DNA of 64,000 nucleotides from Fodinibius sp051746985 (GTDB lineage: Bacteria > Bacteroidota > Rhodothermia > Balneolales > Balneolaceae), in the NCBI GenBank assembly GCA_051746985.1, contig JBNJFP010000001.1, positions 88,645 to 152,644 of the forward strand, in the 5' to 3' direction. Made by a program: the position numbers and the translations under genes. The first letter of the stretch is position 1. The number at the start of each line of letters is the position of its first letter. The notes under the pieces are model-generated. The model was not told the DNA's origin. It did not search any database and saw nothing but the letters and a program-made list of their open reading frames with translations. This document shows, one piece after another, positions 26,927 through 34,988 of the stretch.

Positions 26927-27549
26927 TCCCATCTGGCATGCATGTTGACCAATTCAAAAAACTTGCTTTATCATTTTTAAAACGATGGTGGGCATCACTC
27001 ATAATTTTTCTGTTTGTAATTTATTCAACCCAACAGGTGTATGGGACATTGCATTACAATGTTTTTTATGCACTCAACTACAGCTACCCATTCCCCTTAA
27101 ACGTAGTGCACCTTTTTGTAGATAATTTTCTTCTGATCATGCATGAAGCCGGTCACACTTTTTTTAGTTTCCTTGGCATCCGGTTTATTACAATTTTAGG
27201 GGGATCGTTGCTGCAAATTCTATTACCTCTTGCTATTGTGGGCTATTTTTGGATCAACCGAAAGAAAATTGGCATACAGTTATCTTTGGCTTTGCTTGGT
27301 TTCAGCTGGTTAGATGTGGCTATCTACGCATCTGACGGCAGTGCTCGACAATTACCACTTATTGGTGGATTAGGAAAAGAATCTCACGACTGGTATAATC
27401 TGCTTATTCGGATGGATTCCCTGGAATACGATATTACCTTTGGCATTGCCTTTTTTATAATCGGAATACTCTGTTATCTCGCAGCAATACTAATCCCAGT
27501 TTTCTACAAAGAATATGAGGAAATTGATATCAATTTAGAGCTTGAGTAA
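26923..27549 (+). CDS. Multi-pass membrane protein with HEAGH (M50-like) motif, unknown function
   Basis: 208 residues (204 from the ATG at 26938). Four to five predicted helices: about 20-36, 55-75, 88-110, 118-135 and 172-195. Helix 2 contains LLIMHEAGHTFFSF, an HExxH zinc motif placed inside a membrane helix as in site-2 proteases; the second ligand region LDVAIYASDGS may supply an Asp. It is too short and diverged to assign to a named family by eye. I start it at TTG 26923 because AGGA precedes it by six bases and it overlaps the glycosyltransferase stop. A decayed partial copy lies at 27904-28057. Confidence 0.65.
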   Translation: MIPSGMHVDQFKKLALSFLKRWWASLIIFLFVIYSTQQVYGTLHYNVFYALNYSYPFPLNVVHLFVDNFLLIMHEAGHTFFSFLGIRFITILGGSLLQILLPLAIVGYFWINRKKIGIQLSLALLGFSWLDVAIYASDGSARQLPLIGGLGKESHDWYNLLIRMDSLEYDITFGIAFFIIGILCYLAAILIPVFYKEYEEIDINLELE

Positions 27550-27553
27550 AGCT

Positions 27554-27820
27554 TTATTTCAGGGAGTTCTCGGAGGGAATTGTAGATGTAAGCTTCTGAA
27601 TAAAATCTACTGCTGTTTGCTGCTCTTCGGAAGGTGCAAGAGATAGGAACTTCTTTAACGCATCAATCGCTTCTTTGCACTCATTATTTTTAGCCAACGT
27701 TAGTCCCAGATTGAAGTAGCTATTGGAAAAATGAGGTGCAAGTTCGATGGAAACTTCGTAATGAATTTTGGCAAGTTCCGTATCTCCAATCTCAACATAG
27801 GTATTGGAAAGTTCGAAACC
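27554..27820 (-). pseudogene. Remnant: C-terminal end of a TPR protein
   Basis: Read on the minus strand, 88 codons stay open to a TAA at 27554-27556. The translation contains ELSNTYVEIGDTELAKIHYE and SYFNLGLTLAKNNECKEAID, two tetratricopeptide helices pairs with the usual A/G/Y spacing. There is no start codon; an in-frame TGA (27821-27823) precedes it and the reading frame upstream changes to a different protein. It is the tail of a gene whose front is missing. Confidence 0.6.
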
Positions 27821-27867
27821 TCAAGGTTCCGTTTACCGACCTTAACACTCTTTGATTTTTTTGCCAT
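27811..27867 (-). pseudogene. Remnant: putative first codons of a LigD-type (end-joining) gene
   Basis: From ATG at 27867 the minus strand reads MAKKSKSVKVGKRNLEVSN, then abruptly joins the TPR remnant in another frame. This start resembles the N-terminus of LigD polymerase-domain proteins (…GKRxLEVSNLDKV…). The join lies within GTTCGAAAC (27811-27819); TTCGAAC would fit either gene, which suggests a microhomology deletion. The LigD identity rests on about 19 residues. Confidence 0.4.
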
Positions 27868-27903
27868 GAAGAAATTTACATAAATTCCTGATCGTATTTT
27901 GTG

Positions 27904-28057
27904 AGCGATTATCCCATTTCCAACAAGTGTGGCACACGTTGGGTGGATGATTTTCGTCTGATCATACATGAAGCCAGTAACGCTTTTTAGCCTCCTTGGC
28001 ATTCCGCTTATCACAATATCATGGGATCAGTGCGGTAAATTCCGTTATATCTATATA
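27904..28057 (+). pseudogene. Decayed partial copy of the HEAGH membrane-protein gene
   Basis: This stretch aligns base by base with about 27082-27232 of the intact gene: GATNATTTTCNTCTGATCAT, CATGAAGCC, CTCCTTGGCAT and onward to TAAATTCC. The translation reads VDDFRLIIHEASNAF then TAG, against VDNFLLIMHEAGHTF in the intact gene, so the second zinc His is gone and the frame is broken. Only the middle third of the gene is represented. Confidence 0.7.
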
Positions 28058-28159
28058 AATTACCTTTGGATTGAGGACAAATGTAGGTTATCCTAACAAA
28101 CGCATATGAGATATACTGTTTTACACTTTGGAGTAAATTGTATCTAAAAACCACTGGAA

Positions 28160-29086
28160 ATGGTCGAAAACTTTAAATCTATTCACACAGCTTTAGTAAC
28201 ACTTGCATTGCTTATTTTTGTGTCAGCTTGCGGCTCAGAACAGAAACAAACGGACGAAGAGCACGCCAAAGAGGTTAACGAATGGCACCAAAAACGGATT
28301 TCAAATCTAACCGGTCCCGAAGACTGGCTAAAGCTTGCCGGACTTTATAAACTGGAAGATGGTACTCTCAGTTTTGGGTCAGACTCCACAAATGATCTTG
28401 TTTTTCCCAAGGGCGCCCCATCCATCGGCACTATTACCAAAGAAGATACTACGATTACCGTTGACGTTAATTCGGATATTTCCGTAACCCATAACGAAGA
28501 CACCGTTTCCCAAATAACGATGACACCCGGTAGCGCGAGGTCGGGAACCGTACTACAACATAATTCTCTGGTCTGGTACCTGCTCGACCACAGGGGCGAT
28601 TATTACATCCGCCTTGTCGATGAAGAACATCCTAACCTCGAAGTTTTTGATGGAATAGAACGGTTCCCCATCGATCAAAAATGGAAGATAAAAGCGAAGT
28701 TCAAACCTTTTGATGAGCCAAGGCCCATCACGGTACCCGATGTGCTGAATGAGGGAATACCAGACACCGTTTATGGTAAACTCGAATTTTCAATTGATGG
28801 TAAAGAGTTCAGTATTGACCCGTTAAATCATCCGCAAAAAGATGAAAAATTCTATATCATTTTTGGGGATGAAACAAACGGCGAAACAACCTACGGTGGT
28901 GGCAGATACATCTATATCCCCACCCCGAATGAAAATGGCACTACCTACATTGATTTCAATAAGGCTTACAACCCGCCGTGTGTGTTCACCGAATTCGCGA
29001 CCTGTGCATTGCCTCCCGCCCAAAACAGGCTGAATATCGCCATTCCGGCTGGAGAGAAAATGTTTGACGATGCAAAAAGCTATTGA
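28160..29086 (+). CDS. DUF1684 lipoprotein
   Basis: 308 residues. Lipoprotein signal with lipobox FVSAC at about residues 21-25. The rest matches DUF1684: EVNEWHQKRISNLTGPEDWL near the start, and the C-terminal YNPPCVFTEFATCALPPAQN with conserved Cys and Pro. Function of the family is unknown. Divergent neighbours and lone position give no functional clue. It ends 24 bases from the convergent nfo. Confidence 0.88.
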   Translation: MVENFKSIHTALVTLALLIFVSACGSEQKQTDEEHAKEVNEWHQKRISNLTGPEDWLKLAGLYKLEDGTLSFGSDSTNDLVFPKGAPSIGTITKEDTTITVDVNSDISVTHNEDTVSQITMTPGSARSGTVLQHNSLVWYLLDHRGDYYIRLVDEEHPNLEVFDGIERFPIDQKWKIKAKFKPFDEPRPITVPDVLNEGIPDTVYGKLEFSIDGKEFSIDPLNHPQKDEKFYIIFGDETNGETTYGGGRYIYIPTPNENGTTYIDFNKAYNPPCVFTEFATCALPPAQNRLNIAIPAGEKMFDDAKSY

Positions 29087-29110
29087 TGCAATAGAAAACG
29101 CTTTGCTAAA

Positions 29111-29953
29111 TTATTTGATCATTTCATATAACATTTTTATCTCCTCGGGCCACCGCTCAGTATTGGGAGTCTCCAAAATCATAGGAATATCATCAAAACG
29201 ATCGTCACTCATTAATAACTCAAATCCCCTGATCCCGATCTTCCCCTCACCAATGTTATCATGTCGATCTACCCGACTACCCAGTTCTTTCTGAGAATCG
29301 TTTAGGTGCATTCCCTTTAGATATTCAAACCCAATCTTTTCTTCAAACTCGGTAAACATCGCCCTAAACCCTTCTTCTGTAGAAAGATCGTATCCTGCAG
29401 CAAAAGCATGGCAGGTATCAATGCAAACACCTACGCGACTTTTCTCTTCCACTCCATCAATAATATGAGCCAAATACTCAAACTTATACCCCACGCTGGT
29501 GCCCTGTCCAGCCGTATTTTCGATGACAGCTGTCACCCCTTCGGTTCGTTGGAGCGCCCAGTTCAGAGATTCCGCATTACGATCGAGACACTCCTCAACG
29601 CTGATTTTATTGAGGTGGTTGCCCGGATGAAAATTTAGCAATCTAATTCCCAGCTGTTCGCATCGCTTCATTTCATCTAAAAAAGCATTACGCGACTTTT
29701 GTAGCTGCTTTTCTTCGGGATGTCCGAGGTTAATCAGATAGCTGTCATGTGGCATCACCTGATCCATCGTGTAACCAAACTCTGCACATGCCTCCTTAAA
29801 GCCCTCAATATTTTTTTGCGTAAGCGGTGGCCCTTCCCAACGTCGTTGATTCTTGGTAAACAAAGCGAATGCTTTAGCACCGATGTCGTGAGCGCGCTTG
29901 GGGACGTACTCTACACCGCCGGCTGCACTAACGTGAGCGCCGATATATTTCAT
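29111..29953 (-). CDS. nfo: Deoxyribonuclease IV (AP endonuclease)
   Basis: Zinc-dependent AP endonuclease of base-excision repair, 280 residues, full length. TIM-barrel segments carry the metal ligands: GAHVSAAGGVEYVPKRAHDI, MPHDSYLINLGH, LLNFHPGNHL, AVIENTAGQGTSVGYKFE, GVCIDTCHAFAAGYDL, HLNDSQKELGSRVDRHDNIG (His/Asp ligands) and the final MILETPN. Ends convergent with the DUF1684 gene. Confidence 0.96.
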   Translation of the reverse strand: MKYIGAHVSAAGGVEYVPKRAHDIGAKAFALFTKNQRRWEGPPLTQKNIEGFKEACAEFGYTMDQVMPHDSYLINLGHPEEKQLQKSRNAFLDEMKRCEQLGIRLLNFHPGNHLNKISVEECLDRNAESLNWALQRTEGVTAVIENTAGQGTSVGYKFEYLAHIIDGVEEKSRVGVCIDTCHAFAAGYDLSTEEGFRAMFTEFEEKIGFEYLKGMHLNDSQKELGSRVDRHDNIGEGKIGIRGFELLMSDDRFDDIPMILETPNTERWPEEIKMLYEMIK

Positions 29954-30081
29954 TGAACTATAGCTTTATGCGTAAAACTTTTTGATGGTCAACAAAAAAC
30001 AAAAAATAGATGGGACTGAAAATAAAAATGCGCGGCTAATTTAGCTAATCGCGAGTATTCATAAGATGTTTAAAATATAAG

Positions 30082-30501
30082 TTATATCCATGCCCCTATG
30101 ATGAGTCCCATTACAGTAAAGGAAACCGTCCAATATCCCCCATTAATAAAAATATATTTCCATGATTTATCTTCGTAGAGACTATTTACTGCAAGAGCAA
30201 AAAATACCCAGCCAAATCCAGCTAAAAAGCCATAAAAAGCACCTGTACCAGCTGTCATCGTTTCAGCAGCTTCTGGTGATCCCGTTAAAAAAATGGCCAA
30301 GTTGAAAGCCATAATCAGTTCAAAAACAAAAGCAAAACCAAAGATTTTTGCCATATTTCCCTGCTTAATATCATCTTCAGTAAATCCCACGGCATTCATC
30401 CAGGCCTTGCCAAAAAGCGGTCCGTACCATAAGGCACCAACCGCAAAAGTTGAAAGTGTTGCTAGGAAAACAGCTAAAAAATTAATACTTGAAAGATCCA
30501 T
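30082..30501 (-). CDS. DUF1761 membrane protein
   Basis: 139 residues, four helices (about 9-29, 50-70, 85-105, 118-138). The start INFLAVFLATLSTFAVGALW followed by YGPLFGKAWM is diagnostic of DUF1761, a family of unknown function. A 525-base spacer precedes it. Confidence 0.85.
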   Translation of the reverse strand: MDLSSINFLAVFLATLSTFAVGALWYGPLFGKAWMNAVGFTEDDIKQGNMAKIFGFAFVFELIMAFNLAIFLTGSPEAAETMTAGTGAFYGFLAGFGWVFFALAVNSLYEDKSWKYIFINGGYWTVSFTVMGLIIGAWI

Positions 30502-31026
30502 AATTGTATCCCTATTGATTTAATTGATGGTTAGTACATCTTATAAAAAATCAACACCTTACTTAAATTTTATTCCAGATAATAACATATAACTTACTAA
30601 GCATCATACCATTATAACTAATGATATTAATTAAAAATGAGATCAAAAAAATAGCTATTCGTTATATTTAATTCGTTTCATGTTGATGTAAGAGAATCTT
30701 CTACACTCTCTCTATGGAATTGCCTACTTACAGTCATCACCACTGCTATTATATTATTCAAAGATTAGAGAGAGAGATTGACATATTGAAATTGCACAGC
30801 CTAACGAATACTACGGTACACCGGGGGCAAGCCTAAATTAACCGGCGGCTTTTTCTTAGATATCTTCCTAAAGGAGAATCAAGAAATGTGCAACGGTATT
30901 ATTTGTCGGCATTTTATAATGCCGATATCAAAGCCAGCAATTGAGGGTGTTTCGTTTATCGAAGCTGAGAATATACCTCCAGAACTTGACTCGGTTAATA
31001 CCGACGAAAGGAAATTGCTGGCTTTT
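30502..31026. other. Intergenic region, 525 bases
   Basis: AT-rich. Contains separated complementary arms CTCTCTCTA (30706-30714) and TAGAGAGAG (30766-30774), a 7-base hairpin TCGGCAT/ATGCCGA (30906-30912, 30919-30925), and an AAGGAGA sequence (30871-30877) spaced well before an ATG at 30886. The frame from that ATG runs into the ATPase gene on the opposite strand and resembles nothing known, so no gene is called. Confidence 0.5.
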
Positions 31027-33693
31027 TTATTTTTCATTTGCAATCCCCTTCAAAAACTGTCCAATTATCAATGGTATTACACTCATAAAAAGAACGGTGA
31101 GCCATCCCGCAGTATCTGGTGCAGTAACCTCAAGGACATCTCTGACAATAGGTACATAAACCGCTATAAGTAATAACCCGGTACATAACAGTAAAGCTCC
31201 CCATATATAAGGATTACCGGTTACGGTATTATTCCAAATTGAAGATTCGCTGCTTCGCATATTGAACACATGCCAAAGCTGAGCAAAGGCAAGTGTTAGA
31301 AATGAAATTGTCACCGCTTCAGATGCAGGCAGCATCAAAACCTCAAAAGCTATAAAAAGTGCACCCAAAACTGATATTGTAATCACAAACGAATAACCGA
31401 CTATACCCTTCCATTCGGCTTTTCCAAGTATGGGCTCTTCCGGATCACGCGGTTTTTGTTCCATAATACCCCTTTCCCCCTCTCCCATGCCAAGTGCCAA
31501 AGCAGGAAATACATCTGTAACAAGATTTAAAAACAAAATTTGAAGGGGTAAAATCGGCAGTGTTGTCCCGATTACTGTAGCCAATGCCACAACCATAACT
31601 TCACTGACATTGCATGACATCAAATAATAAATAAATCGGCGTATGTTATTAAATATGATTCGTCCCTGCTCAATCGCGCTAACAATAGTAGAGAAGGCAT
31701 CGTCAGTCAAAACCATATGCGCCGCCTCCTGTGCCACCTGCGTGCCGCGCTGCCCCATAGCAATGCCAATATCAGCTTTCTTTAATGCCGGTGCATCATT
31801 GACACCATCACCGGTCATTGCCACAATGTGCCCGTTCTTCTGATAGAGCTCAATCAGATTAAGTTTTTGATGTGGATTTACTCGGGCAAAAACGGAGGTT
31901 TCCAATATTTTTTTCAACCGCTTTTCATCGCCCTCAAAATCCCAATCAGCAAGCTCACTACCATGAATCACCGTTTGATCATCAGCTGCTATTCCTACTG
32001 AATTGGCGATATATTGAGCTGTAGCACGCTGATCGCCCGTGACCATTACAACCCTTATTCCCGCTTTCAGGCACCGTTCAATAGCTGGTTTTACATCTTC
32101 TCTGGGGGGATCTTCAAGCGCGGCTAAGCCCACGAGGGTCAATTCTTCATAGGGATTTCCGTCGGTTGAGCCAACCTCCTTTACAGCCAGCGCAATCATT
32201 CGTAGCCCTTTGCTACCCAACTCTTGATTTAGCTCTTCCCATTTTTTCAACCGTTCACTTGACAAAGGCTGTGCTTCCCCATTTATCATAACGGTATCAC
32301 AAACTTCGAAAACAGCACCCGGTGCTCCTTTTACATTTACTTGATATTGTCCCTCTTTCGTCTCATTCCATGTTGCCATCATTTTAACTTCGGGATCAAA
32401 GGCCTCTTCCCTCTTTTCAGGATGCCCATTTAGCAGCTCTTTGATGTCCATATCCATCTTTTCTGCCGCCTCCAGAAGTGCTACTTCCAGGGGATCGCCA
32501 GTACCTCCATTCCCGTCAGATTGCAAAGAAGCATTATTACAAAGTACTCCAATTCTCAGCGCAAGTTGCAGTTCTCTATCTGGATCTCGTGCTACATCCT
32601 TGCCATTTAAAGCTATTTGTTTATTCCCAGACAGATAAAAACCGGTCACGGTCATTTTGTTTTCGGTAAGCGTCCCAGTTTTATCCGTACAAATTATACC
32701 GGTGGCCCCAAGCGTTTCTACAGATGATAACTGGTTGACAAGCGCATTTTTTCGTGCCATCACACGTATGCCTTTTGCCAAGGCCAATGTAGCCACAATG
32801 GGCAGCCCTTCGGGAATAGCTGCCACAGCCAGTGCAATACCTGTTTCTACCATCAGGTATAAATCTTTTCCGGTCCAGATTCCCGATCCCACTACCATTG
32901 CCGCAATAATCAATGTAACGACAATTAACTTATATCCTAATTTGTCGAGTCGTTCCTCAAGAGGTGTTTGTTCTTGATCCGCCTCCTGAACAAGCGACGA
33001 AATTTGCCCCAATTCGGTTTCCAATCCCGTTGAAACCACTACTCCTATCCCCGATCCCCGAGTAACAGCCGTGCCTTTATACAGCATATTTTTTCGATCA
33101 GCCAGCACCGCATCTGCATCAACAGTATCATCTTGCTTTGAGATAGGTAAACTCTCACCCGTCAACGCCGATTCATTTGCCTGGAGCTTAGACTGCTCAA
33201 TAATTCTGAGATCTGCAGTTATTACATCCCCGCCTTCAATAATCACAACATCGCCAGGCACCAGCTCCTCGGCATCTATCTGAATGGTCTCCCCATCCCG
33301 TCGAGCACGGGTACTAACTCTGCCCAGCTTAAAAAGAGCTTCCATTGAGCGGACAGCACGCAATTCCGTAAAAAAACCGATCAATGTGTTAATCACAATA
33401 ACAGCAATAATAGCCCAACCATCGATATATTCCCCCAACCAAAATGCAAATGCTGCGGCAACAACCAATAATAAAATAATGATGCTTTTTACTTGGTCAA
33501 ACAGGATAGCAAATACATTGCGCCTCTTGTGGCTTCGAAGTTGATTACGCCCGTACTTGCGTTTTCTTTTTTGAGCCTCCCCAGATGACAGACCCTCAGA
33601 TGGATCAACATTGAGTTCATCAATTACTTGCTGGCTGTCGAGCGCCCAAGGTTTGTCGGTGTCAGTTACAACATTATCCACCATCCTGTTCAT
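31027..33693 (-). CDS. P-type Ca2+-transporting ATPase (SERCA/PMR1-like, P2A)
   Basis: 888-residue cation pump exporting Ca2+ across the inner membrane. Actuator TGES in ALTGESLPIS, phosphorylation motif ICTDKTGTLTENKM (Asp near residue 335), and hinge MVTGDQRAT / AMTGDGVNDAPALKKADIG. Ion-site residues of site II in P2A pumps are conserved: M4 AAIPEGLPIVATLALAKG, M5/M6 SCNVSEVMVV and LNLVTDVFPALALGMG (Asn, Glu, Asn, Thr, Asp). The site I residues were not checked, so a Mn2+ or mixed specificity is possible. Neighbours on the same strand are the CheB-like and glucan synthase genes. Confidence 0.9.
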   Translation of the reverse strand: MNRMVDNVVTDTDKPWALDSQQVIDELNVDPSEGLSSGEAQKRKRKYGRNQLRSHKRRNVFAILFDQVKSIIILLLVVAAAFAFWLGEYIDGWAIIAVIVINTLIGFFTELRAVRSMEALFKLGRVSTRARRDGETIQIDAEELVPGDVVIIEGGDVITADLRIIEQSKLQANESALTGESLPISKQDDTVDADAVLADRKNMLYKGTAVTRGSGIGVVVSTGLETELGQISSLVQEADQEQTPLEERLDKLGYKLIVVTLIIAAMVVGSGIWTGKDLYLMVETGIALAVAAIPEGLPIVATLALAKGIRVMARKNALVNQLSSVETLGATGIICTDKTGTLTENKMTVTGFYLSGNKQIALNGKDVARDPDRELQLALRIGVLCNNASLQSDGNGGTGDPLEVALLEAAEKMDMDIKELLNGHPEKREEAFDPEVKMMATWNETKEGQYQVNVKGAPGAVFEVCDTVMINGEAQPLSSERLKKWEELNQELGSKGLRMIALAVKEVGSTDGNPYEELTLVGLAALEDPPREDVKPAIERCLKAGIRVVMVTGDQRATAQYIANSVGIAADDQTVIHGSELADWDFEGDEKRLKKILETSVFARVNPHQKLNLIELYQKNGHIVAMTGDGVNDAPALKKADIGIAMGQRGTQVAQEAAHMVLTDDAFSTIVSAIEQGRIIFNNIRRFIYYLMSCNVSEVMVVALATVIGTTLPILPLQILFLNLVTDVFPALALGMGEGERGIMEQKPRDPEEPILGKAEWKGIVGYSFVITISVLGALFIAFEVLMLPASEAVTISFLTLAFAQLWHVFNMRSSESSIWNNTVTGNPYIWGALLLCTGLLLIAVYVPIVRDVLEVTAPDTAGWLTVLFMSVIPLIIGQFLKGIANEK

Positions 33694-33733
33694 AGGTCAT
33701 AAAATTTATTAATGGTAACCTATTGTGGATAAG

Positions 33734-34867
33734 TTAAATTAAATAACTGGAATTTACAGTCTCTTTTTCAGACAAGATTTTTTTTTCGTTACTGTACCGG
33801 GTCCGTTTTAAAATTTCGGCAGCTAACTTTTTGGGTGCATAGTACTCTTTGGTGAGTCCATTTTTTATAGCAGAAAGCGGCAGTTCGGATGCAATAGCGG
33901 TTCTGGGGTCTTGCACAATAAATTGTCCGTTGTGTTTTCTGATTTCTGATGCTCCTGAAAGTCCGTCATAACCGCATCCACTCAATAAAATACCCAGCGT
34001 TTTTTCACCAAAATATTTCGAAGCAGAACGAAATAGTACGTCAATAGACGGTCGCATATTATTTTCGCGTAATCCCCTATAAATAGATGCAAGAGGATAT
34101 TGCCCAGAATGAGAAATCTCGCATTGAAATCCCCCGGGAGCGATATATGCCTTGCCTCCCATAAGCTTTTCTCCGTTCTGTACCTCCTTAACGTTCAAAT
34201 CACAGAAAGCATCCAACGTTTTGGCCAGGCAAGATGTATAAGTCCGTGGTAAATGCTGCACTATCACCAATGGGACGCTTATATCCGCCGGCAAGTTACC
34301 AAGGACCGAAAATAGCGCCTCAATTCCCCCCGTACAGCCTCCTATGGTAATAATCTCCACATCATTATTTTCGACCGGTGGAGCAGAAAAATCCTCAAAA
34401 CTTTTTTGGGGATATGCCAACGATTCGAGCATCTCCTTGTCAAGATTACTTCGCTGATGGATTTTGTGTATTGATGTAAGCAATGGCCCCAATCGTTTTT
34501 CAAGGTGACGCTCAGCAAAAAGAATCAAATTCTTGTGCTCCGGTTTTGTTATAAAATCTACAGCCCCCAATCTAAGCGCCGTAATAGCAGCTTTTGCTCC
34601 ATCATTACTGCGGGGACTTATCACAATAATGGGCAAATTGTTAAACTTCGATTGCAATAATTGCAGATACACCAGCCCATCAGAATTTAAATTTTCTACG
34701 CTCAGCAGAATAATGTCAGGCTTTTGCGCTTCAACAGCTTCAACCAAATGCTCAAAGGCGTCATTTATCCAAAATACCTGAAACTGCTCGTGCTTTTGCA
34801 GAATGGTAGTTATAGCCCTTCTAACCAAAATATTCTCGTCTATTATAAGTACGTTTATTTTTTCCAT
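33734..34867 (-). CDS. CheB-like receiver-methylesterase protein with altered catalytic residues
   Basis: 377 residues: a receiver domain (1-120) followed by a CheB methylesterase domain (170-365). I start it at 34867 (MEKINVLIIDEN); the longer frame adds an unrelated N-terminus. The receiver has Asp10/Glu11 and Lys108 but Ser56 (LLSVEN) in place of the phospho-acceptor Asp. The esterase motif is IGGCTGG: Cys178 where family members have Ser (IGASTGG). His205 (VQHLP) and Asp301 (SGCGYDG) remain. So it may act as a non-phosphorylated, cysteine-dependent or inactive relative. No chemotaxis genes are in the window. Confidence 0.85.
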   Translation of the reverse strand: MEKINVLIIDENILVRRAITTILQKHEQFQVFWINDAFEHLVEAVEAQKPDIILLSVENLNSDGLVYLQLLQSKFNNLPIIVISPRSNDGAKAAITALRLGAVDFITKPEHKNLILFAERHLEKRLGPLLTSIHKIHQRSNLDKEMLESLAYPQKSFEDFSAPPVENNDVEIITIGGCTGGIEALFSVLGNLPADISVPLVIVQHLPRTYTSCLAKTLDAFCDLNVKEVQNGEKLMGGKAYIAPGGFQCEISHSGQYPLASIYRGLRENNMRPSIDVLFRSASKYFGEKTLGILLSGCGYDGLSGASEIRKHNGQFIVQDPRTAIASELPLSAIKNGLTKEYYAPKKLAAEILKRTRYSNEKKILSEKETVNSSYLI

Positions 34868-34988
34868 AATGTTGATTTCGTAGTAGGTAATAACAGTCGA
34901 AATAGAAGGTAAAAACTGCACACTATTTTGATGTACGCCCACCTATATTCGATATGTAAGAAATATTACCACACTTCAGAATTGCCTA

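Larger units (their letters stand above)
27550..28159. other. Gene-poor region made of gene fragments
   Basis: 610 bases with no intact gene. It holds the TPR tail, the short LigD-like start and the decayed HEAGH copy described separately. The last 100 bases (28058-28159) look like an ordinary upstream region for the DUF1684 lipoprotein. Confidence 0.7.

Noticed and set aside
27700..28014. 104-codon minus-strand frame
   Set aside because: It is a chimera running across the LigD-like start and into the TPR remnant in the wrong frame; treated as remnants.
30886..31173. 95-codon plus-strand frame with a good AAGGAGA before its ATG
   Set aside because: Half of it overlaps the 3' end of the ATPase gene on the other strand and its translation resembles nothing; composition looks like chance.
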